DNA from: an uncultured Flavobacteriaceae bacterium
Lineage (GTDB): Bacteria; Bacteroidota; Bacteroidia; Flavobacteriales; Flavobacteriaceae
DNA length: 64,000 nucleotides
Assembly: GCA_943788165.1 (NCBI GenBank)
Contig: CALSPF010000001.1
Location: 744,001-808,000 of the forward strand
Direction of reading: 5' to 3'
Under the pieces are notes generated by a model. The model was not told the origin of the DNA, did no database searches, and saw only the letters and a program-made list of their open reading frames with translations. Positions 1-8,815 of this stretch are shown piece after piece. The position numbers and the translations under genes are program-made. Each line of letters opens with the position of its first letter. The first letter of the stretch is position 1.

Positions 1-1
1 T

Positions 2-1156
2 TTGATTATTGACTTTCAAAATGATGAACGTGATTTAGCTGGCGATCCCTATGATTTATTTCAATTAAAGAAAACCTTTAAAGAAGCAATCAACTTTCCT
101 GCAGATTTTAATCGTACCAAGTACGGAATTCAGCAATCTATTCGCACTGCAATACCCGAGACCTTTGAGCTTTTAAAAACGTATGTGAATTGGCAAATTG
201 AAAGAGATTCAACCTTGATTAATGATCCCATAATAAAGGATTTTGTTGCTTTGGAAACCCTAGAAATTCCTGCAGATTTGAAAGTAAAAACAGCTTTTGT
301 TTTGAAAGAATTTCGTTTTGATGTTGAAAAGTTAGAACGCATTATGGGAGATTTACGTGAAGTAAAAACTCCTTTTGAATTGACACAATTAAAGCGTGCC
401 ATAGAAATCTCTTCCATTGGTCAGGTAGAAGTCATGAAGGCTCTTCACCCTGGAATGTCTGAACGCGAAGTGCAAGGAATTCACGAATATGTGTTTAAGA
501 AGTATGGAGCAGCCTATGAAGGCTATCCCTCTATAGTGGGAACTGGAAACAATGCCTGTGTTTTGCATTATATTGAAAATAGCGATCAACCGGCAGAAAC
601 CGATTTGATGTTGATGGACCTTGGAGCTGAATATGATGGTTATACAGCCGATGTTACACGTACATTACCAGTTAAGGGTACGTTTACTGAGGCGCAGCGC
701 CTATTGTATGAGATTGTTTACAATGCACAAGAAGCCGGAATCGAAAAATCTATTGTTGGGGCAACAACTCGCGAGATTACAGAAATTACGCAAGAGGTTG
801 TGGCCAAAGGACTTTTAGCTTTGGGAATAATTGAAGAAGAAGCTCAATTCCGTAAATACTATCCACATGGTGCTTCGCATCATATAGGATTAGATGTTCA
901 TGATTTAAGTAATTATGGACCTCTTCCGGTGAACTCTATCATTACTGTGGAGCCAGGGATTTACATTCCAAAAGACAGTCCTTGTGATCCAAAATGGTGG
1001 GGGATTGGTATCCGAATAGAAGACGATATCTTAATCACCGAAAATCGACCAATCAATCTATCTGCTGGCGCACCAAGAAAATGGGAAGCCATAGAAGCAA
1101 TGATGCAGCAGGACAGCCCGTTGAGCAACTTCGAGCTTCCTGCCTTATCTAATTAA
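2..1156 (+). CDS. pepP: Xaa-Pro aminopeptidase (M24 family), 5' truncated by window edge
   Basis: This is the C-terminal 384 residues of a metallo-aminopeptidase that removes N-terminal residues preceding proline. The pita-bread M24 fold is recognisable. Expected metal ligands are the Asp of LMDLGAEY (about residue 206 of this fragment), the Asp of TADVTRT (about 217), a His in HGASHHIGLDVHD, the Glu of TVEPGIYI and the Glu of GIRIEDD. The ORF is open to the first base of the window, so the apparent TTG start is an edge artefact and the N-terminal domain lies outside. The gene converges on thrC and the two stop codons share the bases TTAA, leaving no room for a terminator. Probably cytoplasmic, though the N-terminus, and hence any signal peptide, is not visible. 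Confidence 0.93.
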   Translation: MIIDFQNDERDLAGDPYDLFQLKKTFKEAINFPADFNRTKYGIQQSIRTAIPETFELLKTYVNWQIERDSTLINDPIIKDFVALETLEIPADLKVKTAFVLKEFRFDVEKLERIMGDLREVKTPFELTQLKRAIEISSIGQVEVMKALHPGMSEREVQGIHEYVFKKYGAAYEGYPSIVGTGNNACVLHYIENSDQPAETDLMLMDLGAEYDGYTADVTRTLPVKGTFTEAQRLLYEIVYNAQEAGIEKSIVGATTREITEITQEVVAKGLLALGIIEEEAQFRKYYPHGASHHIGLDVHDLSNYGPLPVNSIITVEPGIYIPKDSPCDPKWWGIGIRIEDDILITENRPINLSAGAPRKWEAIEAMMQQDSPLSNFELPALSN

Positions 1157-2448
1157 GCTAACAAGTAAGCTTTTAAGTCGGCGTAATTGGTTACAGAAAC
1201 ACTTTTCTGCTCCTTGCTAAAAAGGGATTGAATGCGCGAAGGGAGCTCAACTTTAGTGTTTAGGATTTCTTCTACTGTGTTGAGGAATTTTACGGGATGT
1301 GCTGTTTCTAAGAAAACACCGTATTTATTTGGATGGTTATCTAAATAGTGGTTTAACCCAAGATAGCCAACAGCGCCGTGTGGGTCTGCAATATATCCAG
1401 CATTAGCATAGATTTTTTTCATGGCAGATCGTGTTGCTGAATCGGTAAAACGATAACCAGTAAGATGTGACTTTAGATTGTCAAATTGATTCCCATAAAT
1501 TTTTTGAATCCGCACAAAATTACTTGGATCACCTACGTCCATGGCATTTGAAATGGTGGGAGTAGTGGTTACAGCTTTATATATTCCCGTTTCAAGGTAT
1601 GCGGGCACTGCGTCGTTTACATTAGTGCAAGCAATAAAATGGTCAATGGGTAGCCCCATTTGTTGCGCCATCATTCCGGCACATATATTACCAAAATTTC
1701 CACTGGGAACCGAAAAAACCAAGGGTTGTTTGCGGTGTGCAAGTGAACGATAGGCAATGAAATAATACAACATTTGTGGTAACCAACGTGCTACATTAAT
1801 TGAATTGGCAGAAGTTAATTTACGTATGGAGGTGATGTCTTTATCTAAAAATGCTGTTTTGACCATGTCTTGACAATCATCAAAAACGCCATCAATTTCT
1901 AGGGCAGTTATATTTTGACCAAGGGTAGTGAGTTGTAATTCCTGCACTTTACTCACCTTTCCTTTAGGATACAGAATAACCACTTCAATTCCTTCAACGC
2001 CCAGAAAGCCATTGGCAACTGCTCCTCCTGTATCTCCAGATGTTGCGACCAATACGGTTACTTTTTGATTGCTGCTATTGGCATTAAAATAGCCTAGTGA
2101 TTGTGCCATAAATCGAGCGCCAACATCTTTGAAGGCTAGGGTGGGACCATGGAATAACTCCAAACTTCCAATGTTTTCATCAATAGGAACAACTGGAAAG
2201 TCAAAGTCTAAGGCATTTTGTATGATTCTTTCAAGCACAGCGCTAGGTATGTCTCCTTCAACATAGGCTAGCATGGCTTGTGTTGCCATTTCGTGAACCG
2301 TCATATGTTCCATTGAAGCGAAAAACTCAGCGGGTAATTTGGGTATAGACTCTGGAAAATACAATCCTCTATCTGGAGCAATGCCGTTGACTACAGCAGT
2401 GGCAAAGTTTGTTTTTTCAAGCGGATTGGTAAGACTGTAATACTGCAT
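1153..2448 (-). CDS. thrC: Threonine synthase
   Basis: PLP-dependent enzyme converting O-phosphohomoserine to threonine, the last step of the pathway; cytoplasmic. The protein is 431 aa, normal for the family. The PLP-binding lysine is predicted at about residue 107 in the motif FHGPTLAFKDVGARF, and ATSGDTGGAVANG is the phosphate-binding loop. It is the last gene of a thrA-thrB-thrC operon, starting 2 bases after thrB ends, so translational coupling is likely. Its stop overlaps the stop of the convergent peptidase gene. Function is clear from motifs and operon context. Confidence 0.97.
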   Translation of the reverse strand: MQYYSLTNPLEKTNFATAVVNGIAPDRGLYFPESIPKLPAEFFASMEHMTVHEMATQAMLAYVEGDIPSAVLERIIQNALDFDFPVVPIDENIGSLELFHGPTLAFKDVGARFMAQSLGYFNANSSNQKVTVLVATSGDTGGAVANGFLGVEGIEVVILYPKGKVSKVQELQLTTLGQNITALEIDGVFDDCQDMVKTAFLDKDITSIRKLTSANSINVARWLPQMLYYFIAYRSLAHRKQPLVFSVPSGNFGNICAGMMAQQMGLPIDHFIACTNVNDAVPAYLETGIYKAVTTTPTISNAMDVGDPSNFVRIQKIYGNQFDNLKSHLTGYRFTDSATRSAMKKIYANAGYIADPHGAVGYLGLNHYLDNHPNKYGVFLETAHPVKFLNTVEEILNTKVELPSRIQSLFSKEQKSVSVTNYADLKAYLLA

Positions 2449-2450
2449 TG

Positions 2451-3374
2451 TTATTCAATGATTTTTATTCCTTCAGTGTTGATTTTAGACACATAGGTGT
2501 TGAATTTAATATTCATTGGTTGGAATACTTTTTCCATTTGTTCACGAACTTTTTCTGCAGTTTCTTCTCCTCGCGACAGGGCGTAAATCGATGGGCCAGA
2601 TCCTGAGATACCACTGCCTAAAGCTCCAGCTTTCAATGCAACGTCTTTTAAGTCGTTAAAAAACGGGATTAATGGTGATCGTTCAGGTTCTATAATAACG
2701 TCGACCAAGGAGCGTGATATAAGTGCGTAATCATTAGTATACAATCCACTTACCAATGCAGCAAGATTTCCCCATTGTTCAATGGCTTTACTCAATGGAA
2801 TGTTTTTCTTGAGCACCGAACGTGAATCGGCGGTGCGCAGTTCTATTTGTGGGTGAATGATTGTTGCGTATAATTCTGATGGTGTTGGTAGAGCAATAAC
2901 ATCGACTTCTTTATTGCAACGCACAAGGGTGAAGCCACCGAGTAGGGCAGGTGATACATTGTCTGCATGAATTGCGCCGCTGGCCAATTCTTCTCCTTTC
3001 ATGGCGAATTGAATCAATTCTTTTCTTGTATATGGGCGCCCAAGTAATTCGTTAATGCCAAATACAGCACCGGCAGAACTTGCAGCACTACTGCCAATTC
3101 CGCTTCCTGCTTTAATATTTTTGTATATCTCGATCTCAAAACCATATGGGGTATCGAGCGATGCCAAAAGTGCTTCAGCGGCAACACCAGCAACATTTTC
3201 TTTTGTGACTAGTGGAAGGTCTTGACCAACAATTTTTGTGATGCGAACCCCTGGATGATCTGTTTTTCGAATGATCATTTCATCGCCAATTGGTTCTAGG
3301 CAAAAGCCTAATACGTCAAAGCCACAAGATACATTCGCTACTGTAGCTGGTGCAAACAGTTTAATTTCTTTCAT
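2451..3374 (-). CDS. thrB: Homoserine kinase
   Basis: GHMP-family kinase that phosphorylates homoserine with ATP, feeding threonine synthase. The protein is 307 aa. The N-terminal strand has the family pattern FAPATVANVSCGFDVLG, the glycine-rich ATP loop is at about residues 90-102 (GSGIGSSAASSAG), and the C-terminal motif GSGISGSGPSIYAL is present. The start overlaps the thrA stop by one base (TAATG), indicating coupled translation. It lies between thrA and thrC in the same direction and is presumably controlled with them by the leader region upstream of thrA. Confidence 0.97.
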   Translation of the reverse strand: MKEIKLFAPATVANVSCGFDVLGFCLEPIGDEMIIRKTDHPGVRITKIVGQDLPLVTKENVAGVAAEALLASLDTPYGFEIEIYKNIKAGSGIGSSAASSAGAVFGINELLGRPYTRKELIQFAMKGEELASGAIHADNVSPALLGGFTLVRCNKEVDVIALPTPSELYATIIHPQIELRTADSRSVLKKNIPLSKAIEQWGNLAALVSGLYTNDYALISRSLVDVIIEPERSPLIPFFNDLKDVALKAGALGSGISGSGPSIYALSRGEETAEKVREQMEKVFQPMNIKFNTYVSKINTEGIKIIE

Positions 3375-5815
3375 TAGCGTTTCCCTATTCGAATGATGTC
3401 TCCAAAAATTCCTGATGCTGTAACGGCCGCCCCTGCACCAGCTCCTTTGACGATAAGCGGTTGGTTACTGTATCGATCGGTGTAGAAGAGGATGATGTTA
3501 TCACTCCCTTCCAGGTTATAAAAGTCATGTCCTTCTGGAATTTCTTGCAATCCAATACTTGCTGTTCTACCTTCTAGTTGTGCCACATACTTTAAACGTG
3601 CATTCTTTTCTTGCGCATTGGCAAGTAAAGCATTGAAGTGCTCTTTATGCTCTTCTAGAGACGCAAAAAAGCTATCATTGTCAGGAGTATCTAAACATGG
3701 TTTTGGTAGAAAAGGGGTGTTTTGAATGTCTTCAAGTTCAAGTTTAACTCCGCTTTCACGAGTGAGAATCAATATTTTACGAGCTACATCAACTCCGCTC
3801 AAGTCAATCTTTGGATCTGGTTCTGTAAAACCTTCTTCCTGCGCTTGAATAACGATATCTTTAAAAGAGTCTTTGGTCAAGAAGTTGTTAAACACAAAGT
3901 TGAGACTCCCCGACAACACGGCTTGAATCTTATGAATTCTATCACCAGAAGCAATCAGGTTGCTCAAGGTATCGATTATTGGTAATCCGGCACCCACATT
4001 GGTTTCAAACAAAAAGGGACTGCTGTATTTGCTGGCGGTTTTCTTTAAGTTTAAGTAGTTGTCGAATTGATCTGCACAAGCAATTTTGTTGCAGGTTACC
4101 ACACCAATATTGTTTTCTAAATAACGTTTGTATTCCGTTGCAATAGAAGCATTGGCTGTATTATCAATAAAAATACTGTTCCGTAAGTTAAGTGCTTTTG
4201 CATGGGCGAAAAATCCATCTACGTTACTGGTTAAACCATTGCTAAGTTCCGCTTGCCACTGAGTTAAGTCAATTCCTGTTTCACTTAAGAGCATTTTTCT
4301 AGAATTTGCCATTGCGATAACGCGAATTCGAAGTTGAAGAATGTTGTGCAAATAGGTTTTTTGCTGTTGAATTTGCTCCATGAGTTTGCTTCCAACATTT
4401 CCAACCCCAATAATAAAAAGGTTAAGTTCTTTGATGTTGGCTTCAAAAAAGGCTTCGTGTAAACAATTGAGTGCTTTGTGAATGTCCTTTTCTGCAATGA
4501 TAATAGATATGTTTCTTTCTGAAGCCCCTTGCGCAATAGCACGAATGTTTACATTGTTACCCCCCAGTGTGCTGAACATTTTCCCGCTAATTCCTTGATG
4601 GTTTCGCATGTTGTCGCCAACCATGGCAACATTGACCATATTATTTTCAACCTTTGCAGGATCGACCTTCTTCAAGGAGATTTCAAAAGCAAACTCCTCG
4701 TCAATAATATGTTTTGCTTGCAAGGCATCTTCCGTTCGAAGACCTATACAGATGGAATGTTCAGATGAAGCCTGAACAATCATGATTACATTAATTTTTT
4801 CAATGGATAGCACTTCAAACAAACGCTTTGAAAAACCAGGAATACCCACCATTCCACTTCCTTCGAGAGTGACCAGTGAAACATTGTCTATGTGGCTAAT
4901 CCCTTTAACAACAGTTGAAGATGGTGTGTCAATCCCTGACGTTATTAGTGTGCCTTTGTCTTCTTTAGCAAAGGTATTTTTTATCCATGCCGGTATGTTT
5001 TTCACTACCAAGGGTTGTAGGGTAGGTGGATAAATAACTTTTGCACCAAAGTGAGAGAGTTCCATTGCTTCTAGGTAGCTTAATTCTTTAATTGGGGCTG
5101 CCTGAGCTACTATTTTTGGGTGAGCAGAATACATGCCACTCACATCGGTCCATAATTCGATGGACGAGGCATTTAAAACATTGGCTAAGATAGAGGCGGT
5201 GAAATCGGAACCACCACGTCCCAATGTAGTGTTTTCTCCTTTTTGATTCCGGGCTACAAACCCCGGAACAAGAGTTATTTTTGCAGTATTATCACTGTAC
5301 AAACGCGAGACATTTTCTTTTGTTTGCTCCCAGTTTATAACCAAACGACCGTTTTGTTGTGCTGTTTGAATTAAATCACATCCATCCAATAAACGCGTGT
5401 CGATGTTGTTTTCAAGGAAAATGGCCTCAATGATCTTTGCTGACATTCCCTCTCCAAAACTGGTGACCTTATCTGTCGTTTTAGGTGTGATTTCCTGGAG
5501 CATTGCTACACCATCCAATAAAGTCTCCAAATGATTAATTTCGACTTTCACAAAACTTATAAGACTACTTTGTTTGCTGATTGGTATGAATGCTTTGATG
5601 AGTTCTAGATGGCGCTCTTCAATGGTTTTAAAAAGGCTAGTATATGATTTGTCTTTAGAGGCTGCTTTTTCCAAAGCATCAATCAATAGGTCTGTTATTC
5701 CACCTAATGCTGAGACAACGACTGTACATTGTTCTTGCTCTTGAACAATCGACAAGACATTGGAGATGCTTTCTGGAGTTGCGACGGATGTTCCGCCAAA
5801 TTTTAAAACTTTCAT
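3374..5815 (-). CDS. thrA: Bifunctional aspartate kinase / homoserine dehydrogenase I
   Basis: Fused enzyme for the first and third steps from aspartate to threonine. The protein is 813 aa, the usual size of the fusion. The kinase half starts MKVLKFGGTSVATPES and is followed by central ACT regulatory domains (about residues 310-460). The dehydrogenase half begins near residue 465 with the NAD(P)-binding motif IIGVGNVGS, and the C-terminus carries KGAGAGAAVTASGIFGDI. ACT domains of such fusions usually mediate threonine feedback inhibition. First gene of the thrABC operon, with a short Thr-rich leader ORF and a promoter-like box in the 235-base gap upstream. Confidence 0.97.
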   Translation of the reverse strand: MKVLKFGGTSVATPESISNVLSIVQEQEQCTVVVSALGGITDLLIDALEKAASKDKSYTSLFKTIEERHLELIKAFIPISKQSSLISFVKVEINHLETLLDGVAMLQEITPKTTDKVTSFGEGMSAKIIEAIFLENNIDTRLLDGCDLIQTAQQNGRLVINWEQTKENVSRLYSDNTAKITLVPGFVARNQKGENTTLGRGGSDFTASILANVLNASSIELWTDVSGMYSAHPKIVAQAAPIKELSYLEAMELSHFGAKVIYPPTLQPLVVKNIPAWIKNTFAKEDKGTLITSGIDTPSSTVVKGISHIDNVSLVTLEGSGMVGIPGFSKRLFEVLSIEKINVIMIVQASSEHSICIGLRTEDALQAKHIIDEEFAFEISLKKVDPAKVENNMVNVAMVGDNMRNHQGISGKMFSTLGGNNVNIRAIAQGASERNISIIIAEKDIHKALNCLHEAFFEANIKELNLFIIGVGNVGSKLMEQIQQQKTYLHNILQLRIRVIAMANSRKMLLSETGIDLTQWQAELSNGLTSNVDGFFAHAKALNLRNSIFIDNTANASIATEYKRYLENNIGVVTCNKIACADQFDNYLNLKKTASKYSSPFLFETNVGAGLPIIDTLSNLIASGDRIHKIQAVLSGSLNFVFNNFLTKDSFKDIVIQAQEEGFTEPDPKIDLSGVDVARKILILTRESGVKLELEDIQNTPFLPKPCLDTPDNDSFFASLEEHKEHFNALLANAQEKNARLKYVAQLEGRTASIGLQEIPEGHDFYNLEGSDNIILFYTDRYSNQPLIVKGAGAGAAVTASGIFGDIIRIGKR

Positions 5816-5888
5816 GTTTTAAGATTATTTTTCCCACTTAGGGATTTTGAGGTTATGATAAATGTTGATGATTACACGAATAAGATTG

Positions 5889-5954
5889 CTATACCCCCCA
5901 AGGGGTTTTTGTTGAGTAGTTGCAATAAACTGTAAAATTGATTGTATTTAGCAT
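5889..5954 (-). CDS. Candidate threonine-operon leader peptide (21 aa)
   Basis: A short ORF upstream of thrA reads M-L-N-T-I-N-F-T-V-Y-C-N-Y-S-T-K-T-P-W-G-V then TAG. Four of 21 residues are Thr and one is Ile. It sits between a perfect -7 promoter box (5973-5980) and the thrA start, the position expected of an attenuator leader. Part of it forms a small CCCC/GGGG hairpin (ACCCC TTGG GGGGT). I do not see a terminator with a clear T-tract between it and thrA, so the mechanism is unproven. Threonine attenuation through Thr/Ile-rich leaders is established in enterobacteria; applying it here is inference. Confidence 0.45.
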   Translation of the reverse strand: MLNTINFTVYCNYSTKTPWGV

Positions 5955-5972
5955 AGTACCTAATATATTAAG

Positions 5973-5980
5973 CAAAAATA
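5973..5980 (-). promoter_or_regulatory. Candidate thrABC promoter, -7 box TATTTTTG
   Basis: On the minus strand TATTTTTG matches the Bacteroidota -7 consensus TAnnTTTG exactly. It lies just downstream of the clpC terminator and about 20 bases ahead of the leader ORF. No clear TTG -33 element is seen at the usual spacing. Confidence 0.45.
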
Positions 5981-6009
5981 GTTTAAAAGCTTTAGTTGAT
6001 GAAGTGTTT

Positions 6010-6047
6010 TAAAAAAAAACTCTCTAAGGGTAGCTTAGAGAGTTTTT
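6010..6047 (-). terminator. Rho-independent terminator of clpC
   Basis: A 9-bp stem (CTCTCTAAG / CTTAGAGAG) with a 5-base loop is extended by A/T pairs and followed on the minus strand by a run of nine T. It begins a few bases after the clpC stop and separates clpC from the thr operon. Confidence 0.88.
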
Positions 6048-6050
6048 GTC

Positions 6051-8582
6051 TTATGCTGTTTTTAATGACAGCGAGAGTTTTTCGTCTTTTCCATCCCAAT
6101 CTATTTTGAGAGCGTCTCCTTCTTTTATTTGGTTAGAAACAATTTCTTCGGCGATTAAATCTTCTAAATAGCGTTGAATGGCTCTTGACAATGGTCGAGC
6201 TCCATACTTTTTGTCGAATCCTTTGTCACCCAAAAACCTTTTTGCTTTTTTACTCAGTTTAAGGGTGTATCCAAGTTTGGTGATACGCTTACTTAATTTC
6301 TCCAATTCAATATCAACAATCTTCATAATGTCCTCTTTTTCGAGGGCGTTAAAAATAACGATATCGTCAATTCTGTTTAAGAATTCTGGTGCAAATGTTT
6401 TCTTTAGGGCATTTTCAATCACACCTTTTTCTAGATCATGTGATTGAGCCTTTTGCGCTGAAGTACTAAACCCTACTCCAGTACCAAAGTCTTTAATTTG
6501 TCGTGCACCAATATTAGACGTCATAATAATAATGGTGTTTTGGAAGTTGATTTTTCGACCAAGACTATCAGTTAAAAAACCATCATCCAATACCTGTAAG
6601 AGCATGTTAAAAACATCGGGATGCGCTTTTTCTACTTCATCCAAAAGAATTACAGAATAAGGTTTTCTGCGCACCTTTTCACTTAGCTGCCCGCCTTCTT
6701 CATAGCCAACATAGCCTGGAGGCGCTCCAATCAAACGTGAAATCGCAAATTTCTCCATGTATTCACTCATGTCGATTCGGATCAGATTCTCCTCAGAATC
6801 AAACATTTCTCTTGCGAGAATTTTGGCTAATTGTGTTTTACCGACCCCAGTTTGACCAAGAAAAATAAATGATCCAATGGGTTTATCTGGCGCCTTTAAT
6901 CCAGCGCGATTACGTTGAATGGATTTAACCACCTTTTCAACAGCTTCTTGTTGCCCAATGAGATTTTCTCCGATGATGTTGGTGAGGTTCGATAATTTAT
7001 TTTTTTCGGTAGAAAAAATCTTTTGAACAGGAATTCCCGTCATCATTGCAACAACGTCAGCAATATGAGATTCGGTTACTTCAACCCTGTTGAGTTTAGA
7101 TTCTTCTTCCCATTTTTCTTGTGCGGTGATAAGGTTACGTTCTACCCGTTTTTCGTCATCGCGTAATTTTGCAGCCTCTTCATATTTTTGTTTTTTGACA
7201 ACATTGTTTTTATGGATTCGCACGCGATCAAGTTCTTCTTCCAATTCAATGACCTCTTGCGGCACATTCATGTTTTTGATGTGAACACGCGAACCGGCTT
7301 CATCAAGTGCATCAATTGCCTTGTCTGGTTGAAAACGATCAGACACATACCGGCTTGTCAATTCGACACAAGCTACCAATGCATCGTCTGTATAGGTTAC
7401 ATTATGATGATTTTCGTATTTAGATTTAATGTTCTGAAGAATTTCTACAGTTTCTTCTTCTGTGGTTTGCTCGATAAGAACCTTTTGGAATCTTCTTTCT
7501 AGTGCGCCGTCCTTTTCAATGTTCTGACGGTATTCGTCAAGTGTTGTGGCGCCAATGCATTGAATCTCTCCTCTTGCAAGGGCGGGCTTGAACATATTAG
7601 AAGCATCTAGGCTTCCTGTTGCTCCACCAGCTCCAACAATTGTGTGTATTTCATCAATAAAGAGAATAATATCCTCATTCTTTTCCAATTCATTCATCAC
7701 CGCTTTCATGCGTTCTTCGAATTGTCCACGGTATTTCGTTCCTGCAACTAGACTAGCTAGGTCAAGTGAAATAACACGTTTTCCGTACAGTACACGGGAA
7801 ACTTTCTTTTCTACTATACGTAGTGCGAGTCCTTCGGCTATTGCAGATTTACCCACACCAGGTTCTCCAATCAAGAGCGGATTATTTTTCTTACGACGAC
7901 TCAAAATTTGTGAAACGCGCTCAATTTCTTTTTCTCGCCCAACAATAGGGTCTAGTTTGTCGAGTGAAGCTAGGGCAGTAATGTCTTTTCCAAAATTATC
8001 CAATACTGGCGTTTTAGATTTTTTGGATTTAGCTGGCTCAGCAGCCGGGATATACGGGTTTTGTTTGTCATCTTCAGCATTGTCTTCACTTTCTTCTGAA
8101 AAGGACGAACCAGAAATGTCTAAATAATCACTGTCATTGGTCAACATTGATTTAAACTCTTCTTTAACTAAATCGTAATTCACATTTAGTCTTTCCAGTA
8201 ATTTAGTGGTTGGATCGTTTTCATTTCTAAGAATACACAACAACAAATGGATCGTATCAATAAGATCACTTTGAAACAGTTTAGCTTCTAAAAAAGTAGT
8301 TTTTAGTGCACGTTCTGCTTGACGTGTAAGGTGTAAATTCCGTTTGGTGTTTTCTAAACGAGTATTGTCGAGTAAAGCTGGATTTAGTATTTCAACTTTC
8401 TTTCGCAGGTTGTCTAAGTCAACATCAATGGCTGTCAGAATGGAAATAGCTTTTCCGCCGCCATCGCGTAATATTCCTAGCATCAAGTGCTCAGTTCCTA
8501 TGTAATCGTGCCCTAAACGAAGGGCTTCTTCTTTGCTAAAAGAAATAACATCTTTTACGCGTGGAGAAAAGTTGTCATCCAT
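6051..8582 (-). CDS. clpC: ATP-dependent Clp protease ATP-binding subunit ClpC
   Basis: HSP100 AAA+ unfoldase that feeds substrates to ClpP. Visible in order: two N-terminal Clp-N repeats; the first AAA+ domain with Walker A GEPGVGKSA and Walker B ILFIDEIHT; a UVR-type coiled coil (KQKYEEAAKLRDDEKRVE); the second AAA+ domain with GQTGVGKTQ and VILLDEVEKAH; and the C-terminal ClpB-D2-small domain. I chose the ATG at 8582 (843 aa, starting MDDNFSPRVKDVISFSKEEA), because this is where the family homology begins. An ATG 51 bases upstream (8633) would add an unconserved MVWNDVWNDVEDIKHTD extension. The gene is divergent from gyrA and ends in a strong terminator. Confidence 0.96.
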   Translation of the reverse strand: MDDNFSPRVKDVISFSKEEALRLGHDYIGTEHLMLGILRDGGGKAISILTAIDVDLDNLRKKVEILNPALLDNTRLENTKRNLHLTRQAERALKTTFLEAKLFQSDLIDTIHLLLCILRNENDPTTKLLERLNVNYDLVKEEFKSMLTNDSDYLDISGSSFSEESEDNAEDDKQNPYIPAAEPAKSKKSKTPVLDNFGKDITALASLDKLDPIVGREKEIERVSQILSRRKKNNPLLIGEPGVGKSAIAEGLALRIVEKKVSRVLYGKRVISLDLASLVAGTKYRGQFEERMKAVMNELEKNEDIILFIDEIHTIVGAGGATGSLDASNMFKPALARGEIQCIGATTLDEYRQNIEKDGALERRFQKVLIEQTTEEETVEILQNIKSKYENHHNVTYTDDALVACVELTSRYVSDRFQPDKAIDALDEAGSRVHIKNMNVPQEVIELEEELDRVRIHKNNVVKKQKYEEAAKLRDDEKRVERNLITAQEKWEEESKLNRVEVTESHIADVVAMMTGIPVQKIFSTEKNKLSNLTNIIGENLIGQQEAVEKVVKSIQRNRAGLKAPDKPIGSFIFLGQTGVGKTQLAKILAREMFDSEENLIRIDMSEYMEKFAISRLIGAPPGYVGYEEGGQLSEKVRRKPYSVILLDEVEKAHPDVFNMLLQVLDDGFLTDSLGRKINFQNTIIIMTSNIGARQIKDFGTGVGFSTSAQKAQSHDLEKGVIENALKKTFAPEFLNRIDDIVIFNALEKEDIMKIVDIELEKLSKRITKLGYTLKLSKKAKRFLGDKGFDKKYGARPLSRAIQRYLEDLIAEEIVSNQIKEGDALKIDWDGKDEKLSLSLKTA

Positions 8583-8815
8583 ATCTGTGTGTTTTATATC
8601 TTCTACATCATTCCAAACATCGTTCCAAACCATTTGAAACTCCTAGCTAATAGACAAAAAAAACTTTAAATATCAAAGGCAAGAATGCTAAATTTCCACT
8701 TTCTTTTTTCCGATAATTATGTTAATAAATCGGTTAGAAAATCTTCTCTAAAGCAGTGAGAGTGGTATTTAAATAATTATTTTAGCATGAAATACACTAA
8801 GACCAAATTTAAATT

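Noticed and set aside
5889-5920. CCCC/GGGG hairpin upstream of thrA as a terminator
   Set aside because: No T-run follows it on the minus strand; it could only act as a translational or pausing hairpin.
7588-8127. 179-aa ORF opposite clpC
   Set aside because: Antisense shadow: Ser/Arg-rich composition, and the opposite strand encodes conserved ClpC motifs.
8582-8633. Upstream ATG of clpC giving 17 extra residues
   Set aside because: Homology to ClpC begins at MDDNFSPRV; the extension contains a repeated WNDV and is not conserved.
8804-8811. TAAATTTG on the minus strand as the clpC promoter
   Set aside because: It fits the -7 box, but TTG is 33 bases upstream and the 5' leader would exceed 200 bases; too weak to list.
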